From an uncultured Oribacterium sp. (GTDB lineage Bacteria; Bacillota; Clostridia; Lachnospirales; Lachnospiraceae), in contig CAAGRO010000025.1 in assembly GCA_900772695.1 (NCBI GenBank), positions 1 to 5,033 of the forward strand: a stretch of DNA of 5,033 nt, read 5' to 3'. The notes beneath the pieces are model-generated. The model worked only from the letters and a program-made list of their open reading frames with translations, did no database searches and was not told the DNA's origin. Position numbers and translations under genes: made by a program. Positions within the stretch are counted from its first letter, which is position 1; every line of letters begins with the position of its first letter. Positions 1 through 5,033 of the stretch are shown piece after piece.

Positions 1-1
1 A

Positions 2-89
2 TTGCAGGGGGCCTAGTGATTCTTAGGGTCCGTTTTTTGATTTTTACGACGAAGTGCAACTGACTGCAGGGACGGTTCCGCCCCCGCAG
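2..89. repeat. Intergenic dispersed repeat, copy A
   Basis: This is the left copy of a repeat seen twice in the window in the same orientation. Blocks shared with copy B are ttgcaggggg (2-11), a ~32-base block from 15 to 46 differing by one substitution and one T in the T-run, gtgcaa (54-59), and an 18-base identical core cagggacggttccgcccc (67-84). Copy A lacks about 15 bases that copy B has after the first block. The core can fold as a short hairpin (GGG/CCC and CG/CG around GTTC). On the minus strand it sits just after, and slightly overlaps, the end of the activase fragment. The GGGACGG-type core and small size resemble non-autonomous REP/RAYT- or MITE-like elements of Clostridia; that assignment is inference, and no transposase is visible. 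Confidence 0.75.
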
Positions 90-105
90 TCGTCACTCAC
101 TTCGT
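49..105 (+). other. Long imperfect hairpin followed by a T-run
   Basis: Plus-strand bases 49-56 (acgaagtg) pair perfectly with 98-105 (cacttcgt). After a 5x6 internal loop, 62-67 (gactgc) pair with 86-91 (gcagtc), and the repeat core closes the tip. A T-run (105-109) follows on the plus strand, so it could act as an intrinsic terminator for plus-strand transcripts. No plus-strand gene is seen upstream in the window. On the minus strand the same stem spans the stop codon of the activase fragment (97-99) but is not followed by T residues, so it is less terminator-like in that direction. Confidence 0.5.
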
Positions 106-327
106 TTTTAAGTTGTTCTGCGCGACCGTCAGCATCAGCTTGATACGATTCAACTGGTTCACCTCCGACGCACCCGGATCGTAATCCACCGCGATGATGT
201 TCGCATCCGGATGATGCCGCTTCAGCTCCTTGATGACGCCCTTTCCCACGATGTGGTTCGGGAGACAGCCAAACGGCTGCGTACAGATGATGTTCTCGAC
301 ACCCTCGCCGATCAGCTCGAGCATCTC
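97..327 (-). pseudogene. 3' fragment of 2-hydroxyacyl-CoA dehydratase activase-like gene
   Basis: About 76 codons read leftward from about 327 to the TGA at 97-99. They match my recollection of the extreme C-terminus of the very large (about 1400 aa) activase-related proteins that carry BcrAD/BadFG ATPase and DUF2229 regions. The tell-tale segments are CTQPFGCLPNHIVGKG and AVDYDPGASEVNQLNRIK. Full-length members are thought to activate or partner radical 2-hydroxyacyl-CoA dehydratases; everything that would carry that function is absent here. The open frame can be extended to an ATG at 384, but the extra ~19 residues come from repeat B and the palindrome at 328-353 and do not look like the family. 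The ATG at 324 has a purine stretch directly abutting it, too close for a normal ribosome site. The remaining frame has no stop or shift, suggesting a recent truncation or a displaced gene end. Family assignment is fairly sure; non-functionality is inferred. Confidence 0.8.
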
Positions 328-353
328 CTGAGATTCTCTTGATGAGAACTCAG
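328..353. repeat. Palindrome at the broken end of the activase fragment
   Basis: Plus-strand bases 328-338 pair with 344-353: ten base pairs with one bulged A at 333 and a five-base loop (ttgat, 339-343). It fills almost exactly the gap between the first recognisable activase codon (about 327) and the start of repeat B (356). No T-run follows on either strand, so it is not a standard terminator. It may mark a recombination or insertion boundary. Confidence 0.6.
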
Positions 354-355
354 CG

Positions 356-459
356 TTGCAGGGGGTGCTAAGGAAAATGACCAAGTGATTCTAAGGGTCC
401 GTTTTTGATTTTTATCTTCCTCGTGCAATTCCTTCAGGGACGGTTCCGCCCCTCAGCAG
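356..459. repeat. Intergenic dispersed repeat, copy B
   Basis: This is the second, longer copy of the repeat at 2-89, same orientation. Shared blocks are 356-365, 384-414, gtgcaa at 423-428, and the 18-base core at 435-452. Bases 366-383 contain extra sequence absent from copy A. The core forms a hairpin (AGGG/CCCT with an A.C mismatch, then CG/CG around GTTC). It lies immediately after the glyA stop on the minus strand, so it may be the 3' stem of the glyA transcript, although no T-run follows. The bases flanking the core differ from copy A and do not form the outer stem seen there. Confidence 0.75.
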
Positions 460-463
460 CGCG

Positions 464-1717
464 TCATCCTTCGTAAATCGGATGGGCCTTTGTGAGTTCG
501 AGTACCTTTGCGGTGACGTCGTCCTTTGTTGCTTCGAAGTTGGTTGCGACGTTCCAGATACAGTCGGCGATCGGTGCCATGTCGGCCTCGGTGAAGCCAC
601 GGGTGGTGACGGCAGCGGTGCCGATGCGGACGCCGGAGGTGACGAACGGGGAGCGCGGATCGTTCGGGATGGCGTTCCGGTTCAGCGTGATGTGAACTTC
701 ATCACAGTTGTTCTGCAGGGTCTTACCGGTGAGGTCCGGGATGTTCGTGAGGTCCACGAGCATCAGGTGGTTGTCGGTGCCGCCGGAAACGAGCTTGAAG
801 CCCTTCGCCATCATGGCGTCGGCGAGTGCCTTACAGTTCTTCACGATCTGCTCCTGATATGCCTTGAATTCCGGCTTCAGTGCTTCGCCGAAGCAGATGG
901 CTTTACCGGCGATGACGTGCTCGAGCGGGCCGCCCTGGCTTCCCGGGAAGACGTTCTTGTTGAACTTGAAGCGCTCTGCAGCCTCTGCGCTGGACAGGAT
1001 GAGGCCGCCACGTGGTCCACGGAGGGTCTTGTGGGTCGTCGTGGTCGTCACGTCTGCGTATGGGATCGGTGACGGATGAAGGCCGGCTGCGACGAGTCCG
1101 GCGATGTGGGCCATATCTACCCAGAGTACGGCACCGCACTTGTCGGCGATCTCACGGAAGCGCTTGAAGTCGATGATACGTGGGTATGCGGATGCACCGG
1201 CGATGATCATCTTCGGATGATGCTTCATCGCGAGGGCTTCGACCTCGTCATAATCGATGTAGCCGTCGGCGTTGATGCCGTATGGAACGATGTTATAGAA
1301 ACGGCCGGAGAAGTTCGCTGGTGAACCGTGGGTGAGGTGTCCGCCGGCGTCGAGGGACATGCCCATGATCGTGTCGCCCGGCTCACAGATTGCCATGGTG
1401 ACGGCCATGTTTGCCTGTGCACCGGAGTGCGGCTGCACGTTCGCATATTCACAGCCGAACAGCTTCTTCGCACGCTCGATCGCGATGGTCTCGATTTCGT
1501 CGACATTGACACAGCCACCGTAGTAGCGCTTGCCAGGGTAACCCTCGGCGTACTTGTTGGTCAGCACGGTGCCCATGGCCATCATGGCCGGGCCGGATAC
1601 GATGTTCTCCGACGCGATCAGCTCGATGTTGTGCATCTGGCGGTCATACTCGCGAAGAATCGCGGCGCCGATCTCCGGATCTGCCTGTGCGATGTAGTTC
1701 ATTACTTCCTTGATCAT
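464..1717 (-). CDS. glyA: Serine hydroxymethyltransferase
   Basis: This cytosolic, PLP-dependent enzyme interconverts serine plus tetrahydrofolate with glycine plus 5,10-methylene-tetrahydrofolate, the main one-carbon source for purine, thymidylate and methionine synthesis. The 417-residue product is the normal length for the family. Visible signatures are IELIASEN (31-38), the substrate-loop region around E58 and Y66, H127 in the segment that stacks on the cofactor, D201 and H204 in WVDMAHIAG, the PLP-binding Lys230 in TTTTTHKTLRGPRGG, and Arg366 in SGVRIGTAA for the substrate carboxylate; roles are assigned by alignment to E. coli GlyA from memory. The start at 1717 is supported by a GAGGAGG ribosome site six bases upstream. 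recJ lies 123 bp upstream on the same strand, so co-transcription is possible. The gap shows no strong terminator and no strong promoter. No known riboswitch was recognised in the leader. Repeat B begins a few bases after the stop. Confidence 0.98.
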   Translation of the reverse strand: MIKEVMNYIAQADPEIGAAILREYDRQMHNIELIASENIVSGPAMMAMGTVLTNKYAEGYPGKRYYGGCVNVDEIETIAIERAKKLFGCEYANVQPHSGAQANMAVTMAICEPGDTIMGMSLDAGGHLTHGSPANFSGRFYNIVPYGINADGYIDYDEVEALAMKHHPKMIIAGASAYPRIIDFKRFREIADKCGAVLWVDMAHIAGLVAAGLHPSPIPYADVTTTTTHKTLRGPRGGLILSSAEAAERFKFNKNVFPGSQGGPLEHVIAGKAICFGEALKPEFKAYQEQIVKNCKALADAMMAKGFKLVSGGTDNHLMLVDLTNIPDLTGKTLQNNCDEVHITLNRNAIPNDPRSPFVTSGVRIGTAAVTTRGFTEADMAPIADCIWNVATNFEATKDDVTAKVLELTKAHPIYEG

Positions 1718-1723
1718 AATCTG

Positions 1724-1730
1724 CCTCCTC
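1724..1730 (-). promoter_or_regulatory. glyA ribosome binding site
   Basis: The minus strand reads GAGGAGG, a near-perfect Shine-Dalgarno, six bases before the ATG at 1717. It fixes the glyA start. Confidence 0.85.
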
Positions 1731-1743
1731 TTTCTGCCTTCGT

Positions 1744-1756
1744 GCCGCTCTGCGGC
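1744..1756 (-). other. Small stem-loop in the glyA leader
   Basis: Five G/C-rich pairs (GCCGC with GCGGC) close a three-base loop, ending 13 bases upstream of the glyA ribosome site. It is too short to assign a role. It could be a leader structure or chance in GC-rich DNA. Confidence 0.3.
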
Positions 1757-1814
1757 TTCACTGGCGGATTTCCTTCCTGAAACAGACGTTATGCGTATTC
1801 GTCATCGTCCGCTC

Positions 1815-1827
1815 GACGGTTTCCGTC
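1815..1827 (-). other. Small stem-loop after recJ
   Basis: GACGG and CCGTC pair around a three-base loop, 14 bp past the recJ stop codon (1841-1843). No T-run follows on the minus strand, so it is not a good intrinsic terminator. Read-through from recJ into glyA is therefore plausible. Confidence 0.3.
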
Positions 1828-1840
1828 AGTGCCGGTCTGC

Positions 1841-3589
1841 TCACGCCCTCAGCTGGTAATCCTCGATGACGATCTGCAGACTTTTAAATCCATTATATTC
1901 ATTCACTTCCGGATAGTAAACCACATCTATCAGGGATTTCGTGCCTTTATTTCGCAGGAAGGCATCGCCATCCGTGAAGAGGATGCCGGAGATCGAGGTC
2001 CCCTGCTGCGAGAGGAGCTGCAGGCGCACAACATTCCGGCCTTTTCCGAGCACGCGGGTCTCGAGGATGCGGAGGTTCTTTTCGGCGAAGCACGGTTTTT
2101 CGTTGCCCTTGCCATACGGCTCGAGTCGGTCGAATTCGTGGATCAGCTCCTCGGTGACGTAGCTTACCGGCATCGGCACATCGATCCAGAGCTTGTCCAC
2201 GAGCTGGTCAAGCTGCAGACCGCAGCGCGCATTGAGGGCCGTACGGAAGCGGCCAATGTTTTCGCGCGGGAGGCTGAACCCGGCCGCGAGGGGATGGCCG
2301 CCGAACTTCGTGAGGAGCTCTGCCACCTCAGCGAGGCGCTCCGACATCGGGTAGGCGTCGATGCTTCGACCGGAGCCCTTCGCCATGAGGGTGCCATCTT
2401 CTCCGTCCTCGGCGTCGGTGACGACGAAGGACGGGCGGTAGTACTTCTCGCGGAGGCGACCGGCGACGATGCCGGCGAGGCTCTCATGCAGCTTCGGGAG
2501 GTAGATGACGAGCACCGGGTCGGACATATACTGCTGCTCTACCTGCGCATAGGCTTCCTTCGTCGCCTCGATCGTCATGTCCTTCCGGACATCGTTCAGC
2601 TCCTTCAGCTTCACGGCCTTCGCGAGGGCCTCTGACGGGTCCGTGGTGGTAAAGAGCGAGAGGGCGATCTCGGCACTGCGAAGCCGGCCGCCTGCATTGA
2701 TACAAGGGCCGATGATATAGCCGATATGATAACTCGTGATGTGTTCCTTCTCGAGGAGGCCCTGCACGTCGAGCAGCGCGCGGAGGCCCGGATTCGTCGT
2801 CTGGCGGATCTGCTGGAGACCGAACTTCACGATGATGCGGTTCTCGTCCTGGAGCTCGACGACGTCACAGACGGTCGCGATGGCGGCGAACTCGAGGAAG
2901 TCGAGGTACGCGTCCTGCGGGAGTCCGCGGTTCTGGTAAAGCAGGGTGATGATCTTCCAGGCGACGACCGCGCCGCAAATCTCCGTATACGGGTAGCGGC
3001 TGTCCTCGCGCTTCGCGTCTACGACGGCGCTCGCCGGCGGGAGGATATCCCGCGACTCGCAGCCGTAGTCCTCGTCGTCCCGCTGACGGATGTCATGGTG
3101 GTCCGTGATCAGCACGGTGAGGCCGAGATCACGTGCATGCTTCATCTCCTCGATGGCGCTGATGCCGTTGTCGCAGGTGAGGATCACGCTGACGCCATCC
3201 TCCTTCGCCTGGTCGATGATGTGCACGTTGATGCCGTAGCCGTCCCGGATGCGGTCCGGCAGCACGTAGTCGACCTGCGCACCGAGACGCCGGAGGCCGA
3301 TATAGAGGATGTAGGTCGCGCATACGCCGTCGACGTCGTAATCACCGACGATGCGGATACGGAGACCCTCCTGGATCGCGCGGTTCAGATGATTCATGCA
3401 GCGGATCGCATCCGGCAGGAGGAGCGGCGAGTGGAGCTCCTCGAGGGAGCCGTGCAGGTACTGCTCGATCTGCGCGTCGGAGTTGATCTCACGGTTCCGG
3501 AGGATACGCGCCGTCACCTGATCGATGTGGTGCGCCGCGGCGACCGCCTTGAAATCCGCCTTCTTATTATAGATGAACCATTTTTTCAT
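1841..3589 (-). CDS. recJ: Single-stranded-DNA-specific exonuclease RecJ
   Basis: RecJ degrades single-stranded DNA 5'->3' in recombinational repair and mismatch repair. The 582-residue product is close to the E. coli size and lacks the extra C-terminal domain of longer Bacillus-type RecJ. DHH-domain metal ligands are present: D83/D85/D87 in VGDYDVDG, D140 in LTCDNG, the DHH triad at 163-165 (ITDHHD), and D242 in ATVCDVVEL. INAGGRLRSAE (297-307) follows. The DHHA1 nucleic-acid-binding region shows HESLAGIVAGRL (368-379), GSGRSIDA (406-412) and FGGHPLAAGF (429-438). An OB-fold tail contains LEPYGKGNEKPCF (489-501). I chose the ATG at 3589 because GAGGG lies seven bases upstream and family similarity starts with MKKWFIYNKK. 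The frame is open back to an ATG at 3805, but those 72 extra residues look like translated promoter region. An in-frame ATG at 3640 has no good ribosome site. glyA follows on the same strand and a protease gene diverges upstream. Confidence 0.97.
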   Translation of the reverse strand: MKKWFIYNKKADFKAVAAAHHIDQVTARILRNREINSDAQIEQYLHGSLEELHSPLLLPDAIRCMNHLNRAIQEGLRIRIVGDYDVDGVCATYILYIGLRRLGAQVDYVLPDRIRDGYGINVHIIDQAKEDGVSVILTCDNGISAIEEMKHARDLGLTVLITDHHDIRQRDDEDYGCESRDILPPASAVVDAKREDSRYPYTEICGAVVAWKIITLLYQNRGLPQDAYLDFLEFAAIATVCDVVELQDENRIIVKFGLQQIRQTTNPGLRALLDVQGLLEKEHITSYHIGYIIGPCINAGGRLRSAEIALSLFTTTDPSEALAKAVKLKELNDVRKDMTIEATKEAYAQVEQQYMSDPVLVIYLPKLHESLAGIVAGRLREKYYRPSFVVTDAEDGEDGTLMAKGSGRSIDAYPMSERLAEVAELLTKFGGHPLAAGFSLPRENIGRFRTALNARCGLQLDQLVDKLWIDVPMPVSYVTEELIHEFDRLEPYGKGNEKPCFAEKNLRILETRVLGKGRNVVRLQLLSQQGTSISGILFTDGDAFLRNKGTKSLIDVVYYPEVNEYNGFKSLQIVIEDYQLRA

Positions 3590-3596
3590 ATGTTGT

Positions 3597-3601
3597 CCCT
3601 C
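3597..3601 (-). promoter_or_regulatory. recJ ribosome binding site
   Basis: The minus strand reads GAGGG, seven bases before the ATG at 3589. It decides between this start and upstream in-frame ATGs at 3640 and 3805. Confidence 0.7.
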
Positions 3602-3674
3602 TGGGTTTTGTTGTATGATAGGTAGATATGGTTTCGGCATGTTTATATACAGCTCGCCGACCGTTATCTTTATC

Positions 3675-3684
3675 AGTATAGCAT
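3675..3684 (-). promoter_or_regulatory. Probable extended -10 promoter for recJ
   Basis: The minus strand reads ATGCTATACT. TATACT matches the sigma-A -10 consensus at five of six bases, and the TG one base upstream makes it an extended -10. No good -35 hexamer is seen 16-18 bases further up, which extended -10 promoters tolerate. Transcription would start near 3668, giving a leader of about 79 bases before the recJ ATG. It would also exclude the ATG at 3805 as a start. Confidence 0.5.
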
Positions 3685-3710
3685 AAAAAGGCGCAGGCTT
3701 AGACGACGAA

Positions 3711-3738
3711 ATGTCATCGGGCTCTGCGAAGATATGAT
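3711..3738 (+). promoter_or_regulatory. Probable promoter for the CPBP protease gene
   Basis: The plus strand has atgtca (3711-3716, four of six matches to TTGACA), a 16-base spacer, then tatgat (3733-3738, five of six matches to TATAAT). The start point would fall near 3745, about 49 bases before the ATG at 3794. The upstream in-frame ATG at 3734 lies inside the -10 box, arguing against it as a start. A weaker pair (tagata 3623-3628, tataca 3646-3651, 17-base spacing) exists further upstream. Confidence 0.4.
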
Positions 3739-3781
3739 GTTCCGGACGGAAGCATTGAACAACTATGCAGACAGACGGACG

Positions 3782-3786
3782 AAAGG
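3782..3786 (+). promoter_or_regulatory. Ribosome binding site of the CPBP gene
   Basis: aaagg ends seven bases before the ATG at 3794. It is a modest match, but correctly spaced, and favours 3794 over the ATG at 3734. Confidence 0.55.
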
Positions 3787-3793
3787 AAAAATT

Positions 3794-4666
3794 ATGAGTT
3801 TTCAATATCCGGCGAAGCGAAGCTTCACGAAGGTGGCGCTCGCGCTTCTCCTCTATGAGTTTCTGTTCCAGGTGGGCAGTGGTTTTCTGATTCAGTACGG
3901 GTCAGCTGTCTATCAGCAGGAGGACTTCACGATGATTGCGGTGAGCCTGTTCGGGCTGGTGCTCGTGCTGCTTCTGCTCGGGGGCGATGGGGTCCCGCGG
4001 ACGGCGCATGCGCGTTTCGGACCGCTTACGTATCTCTGGCTGCTGATGATGATCTACGGGCTGCAGGCATTCAGCTCGATCCTGCTGTCGCCGGTGGAGG
4101 CGTTTCTGCACCGGCAGGGCTTCACGATGGAGTATGCGACGGAGGTCGCGAGCGGGCGGATGACTGGCTTCTGGATGATTCTCTATGCGGTGGTCGTCGC
4201 GCCATTCGTCGAGGAGTGCCTGTTCCGCGGGCTCATCTATAATCAGCTCCGGCACTATGGGCGGCTCTTCGCGATCGTCATCAGCGCGCTGCTCTTCGGG
4301 CTCATGCACGGGAATCTGATGCAGCTTCTGACGGCGCTCTTCGTCGGGGCACTGCTCGCCTTCGTCCGGGAGCGCTACGGCTTCGCCTGCGCGATCCTCA
4401 TGCATCTCAGCAACAACGCGTTCGCGCTGTTCTTTAATAATCTCGGCGGGGACAGTACGCTCGTGAGCCTCCTTTACCTCGTGTTTATCTACGGTGGGAT
4501 GCTCGTGACCGCCGTGACACTGCTCCGGAACTTTAAAAAGCTGCGCAGCTTCTGTCGAAGCGAGCACAGCTTTCCAGCGATGGTGAGGACCTGGTTCACG
4601 ACACCCGCAGTCATCGTCGTCAACCTGCTTTTCATCGGACTCACCATCCTCAGTATTTTTGAATAA
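3794..4666 (+). CDS. CPBP-family intramembrane glutamic endopeptidase
   Basis: The product is a multi-pass membrane protein of 290 residues in the CPBP (CAAX protease / bacteriocin-processing, Abi) family. The three family motifs are intact and within membrane-like sequence: EExxxR as E140-E141-CLF-R145, FxxxH as F168-GLM-H172, and HxxxN as H204-LSN-N208. Hydrophobic stretches are visible at about 12-33, 46-63, 78-98, 125-139, 158-181, 183-200, 222-244 and 270-288, with a basic patch at about 245-256 (NFKKLRSFCRSE), so about eight membrane passes are likely. Bacterial members have been linked to bacteriocin self-immunity, peptide processing and stress responses, but the substrate cannot be read here and no bacteriocin gene is nearby. 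The start at 3794 is chosen from the ribosome site and from the promoter overlapping the alternative ATG at 3734. The gene diverges from recJ and converges on the next gene with one base between stops. Confidence 0.92.
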   Translation: MSFQYPAKRSFTKVALALLLYEFLFQVGSGFLIQYGSAVYQQEDFTMIAVSLFGLVLVLLLLGGDGVPRTAHARFGPLTYLWLLMMIYGLQAFSSILLSPVEAFLHRQGFTMEYATEVASGRMTGFWMILYAVVVAPFVEECLFRGLIYNQLRHYGRLFAIVISALLFGLMHGNLMQLLTALFVGALLAFVRERYGFACAILMHLSNNAFALFFNNLGGDSTLVSLLYLVFIYGGMLVTAVTLLRNFKKLRSFCRSEHSFPAMVRTWFTTPAVIVVNLLFIGLTILSIFE

Positions 4667-4667
4667 T

Positions 4668-5033
4668 TTACTTTCCAAATAAGGTATCGAGGATACCGCG
4701 ACCGAGGGCGGCACCGACGTTGCCGCCGACGCGCTTTCCGAAGCTGCCCATGAAGCTTTTTCCGACGGCGCCGCCGACTTCACGGCCGAGGGTGCCGGCG
4801 GTGGTGCGGCCGACGGATTTTACGATGCGTTCCTGATCCTTCTTCGCTTTTTCTTCGGCTCTCGCCTTTGCGAGGGCCTCTTTTTCAAGAAGCTTCTGCT
4901 GTTCTTTCGCTTCCTTTTCGGCGAGCTTCGCCTGCTCCTTCGCTTCCTTCTCCGCGAGCTTCGCCGCTTCTGCCTCTTCCGCAGCGCGGGCAGCATTTGC
5001 AGTAGCCTCGTCTGTCAGGCGCTTCAGGAATTC
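4668..5033 (-). CDS. DUF853 / HerA-like ATPase (YjgR type), C-terminal part
   Basis: Only the last 121 codons are in the window; the gene runs off the right edge, so the ATPase domain is not visible. The visible part starts with a charged Ala/Glu/Lys-rich stretch (about residues 8-68 of the fragment), almost certainly a long helix or coiled coil. A Gly/Val-rich tail follows (SVGRTTAGTLGREVGG ... GRGILDTLFGK). This combination, with the repeated GR/GxVG pattern and a terminal LFGK, resembles the C-terminus of DUF853 proteins such as E. coli YjgR, predicted HerA/FtsK-superfamily ATPases of about 450-550 residues and uncertain role. The stop (TAA, 4668-4670) is one base from the stop of the convergent CPBP gene. 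Family assignment rests on the tail alone. Confidence 0.72.
   Translation of the reverse strand, partial: EFLKRLTDEATANAARAAEEAEAAKLAEKEAKEQAKLAEKEAKEQQKLLEKEALAKARAEEKAKKDQERIVKSVGRTTAGTLGREVGGAVGKSFMGSFGKRVGGNVGAALGRGILDTLFGK
4677..4697 (-). terminator. Possible terminator inside the end of the DUF853 gene
   Basis: On the minus strand GGTATC pairs with GATACC (4692-4697 with 4683-4688), a perfect six-pair stem with a three-base loop, followed by TTATTT (4682-4677). It lies within the last codons, before the stop. The stem is short and the T-run is interrupted, so termination would be weak. It is the only terminator-like structure at this tight convergent junction. Confidence 0.3.
4899..4964 (-). 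repeat. 33-bp tandem duplication in the coiled-coil coding region
   Basis: Two adjacent 33-base units (4932-4964 and 4899-4931) each encode AKLAEKEAKEQ. A degenerate third unit (about 4875-4898) encodes QKLLEKEA. The two units differ only at synonymous third positions, so the peptide repeat is conserved. The 11-residue period is typical of an extended coiled-coil helix. Confidence 0.85.

Noticed and set aside
2..459. Integron-like cassette: short gene fragment between two repeated, hairpin-forming sites
   Set aside because: The repeats lack the expected attC inner and outer core motifs (no GTTRRRY/RYYYAAC pair in the right places), no integrase is visible, and the cargo is the C-terminus of a known large protein rather than a cassette ORF.
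2..459. CRISPR array
   Set aside because: Only two imperfect ~100 bp copies spaced by ~265 bp of coding sequence; no short regular repeat-spacer pattern and no cas genes.
482..1072. Plus-strand 196-codon open frame opposite glyA
   Set aside because: Antisense shadow of a strongly conserved gene; Gly/Val/Asp-rich low-information sequence and no convincing ribosome site.
1718..1840. Possible riboswitch (ZTP, glycine or tetrahydrofolate) upstream of glyA
   Set aside because: glyA is a sensible target, but the 123-bp leader does not show the conserved cores I know for these classes; only two small G/C stems are present.
1829..3625. Two long plus-strand open frames (268 and 299 codons) opposite recJ
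   Set aside because: Both mirror the recJ codon pattern, are rich in Asp, Val, Arg and Leu without recognisable domains, and recJ itself is fully intact.
3590..3805. RecJ extended N-terminus of 72 residues
   Set aside because: The extension does not resemble RecJ, contains the probable promoter, and a good ribosome site precedes the ATG at 3589.
3902..4783. A 293-codon minus-strand open frame opposite the CPBP gene
   Set aside because: It is rich in Glu, Arg, Pro and His with no family motif, is antisense to a gene with intact motifs, and overlaps the end of the DUF853 gene in another frame. Long antisense frames are expected in GC-rich coding DNA.
5028..5033. EcoRI site (gaattc) exactly at the right edge, suggesting a cloned insert end
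   Set aside because: The reading frame is continuous through it and the left edge has no such site; a six-base site at the edge can be coincidence.

Overview
The window reads as chromosomal DNA from a GC-rich member of the Clostridia, most likely Lachnospiraceae or a close relative. That is an inference from the style of the GlyA, RecJ and HerA-like (DUF853) proteins and from a fragment of a 2-hydroxyacyl-CoA dehydratase activase-like protein typical of anaerobic Firmicutes. No marker gene fixes the taxon.

Layout. Positions 1-463 hold no intact gene. They contain two same-orientation copies (about 2-89 and 356-459) of an intergenic repeat. Between the copies lies the last ~75 codons of a very large activase-family gene, on the minus strand, cut off upstream at a perfect-looking palindrome (328-353). 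Next come two minus-strand housekeeping genes: glyA (464-1717, serine hydroxymethyltransferase) and, upstream of it in the direction of transcription, recJ (1841-3589, single-strand DNA exonuclease), separated by 123 bp. A 204-bp divergent region with plausible back-to-back promoters separates recJ from a plus-strand gene for a CPBP-family intramembrane protease (3794-4666). This gene converges, with only one base between stop codons, on the 3' end of a minus-strand DUF853/HerA-like ATPase gene (4668-5033) that continues past the right edge.

The genes do not form one obvious pathway. glyA feeds one-carbon metabolism, recJ serves DNA repair and recombination, the CPBP protein is a membrane protease of unknown substrate, and the DUF853 protein is a predicted ATPase. 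recJ and glyA may be co-transcribed, but no linking function is implied.

I found no convincing new multi-gene system. The part most worth a second look is the left end, where repeats, palindromes and an orphan gene fragment suggest recombination or a small non-autonomous mobile element.
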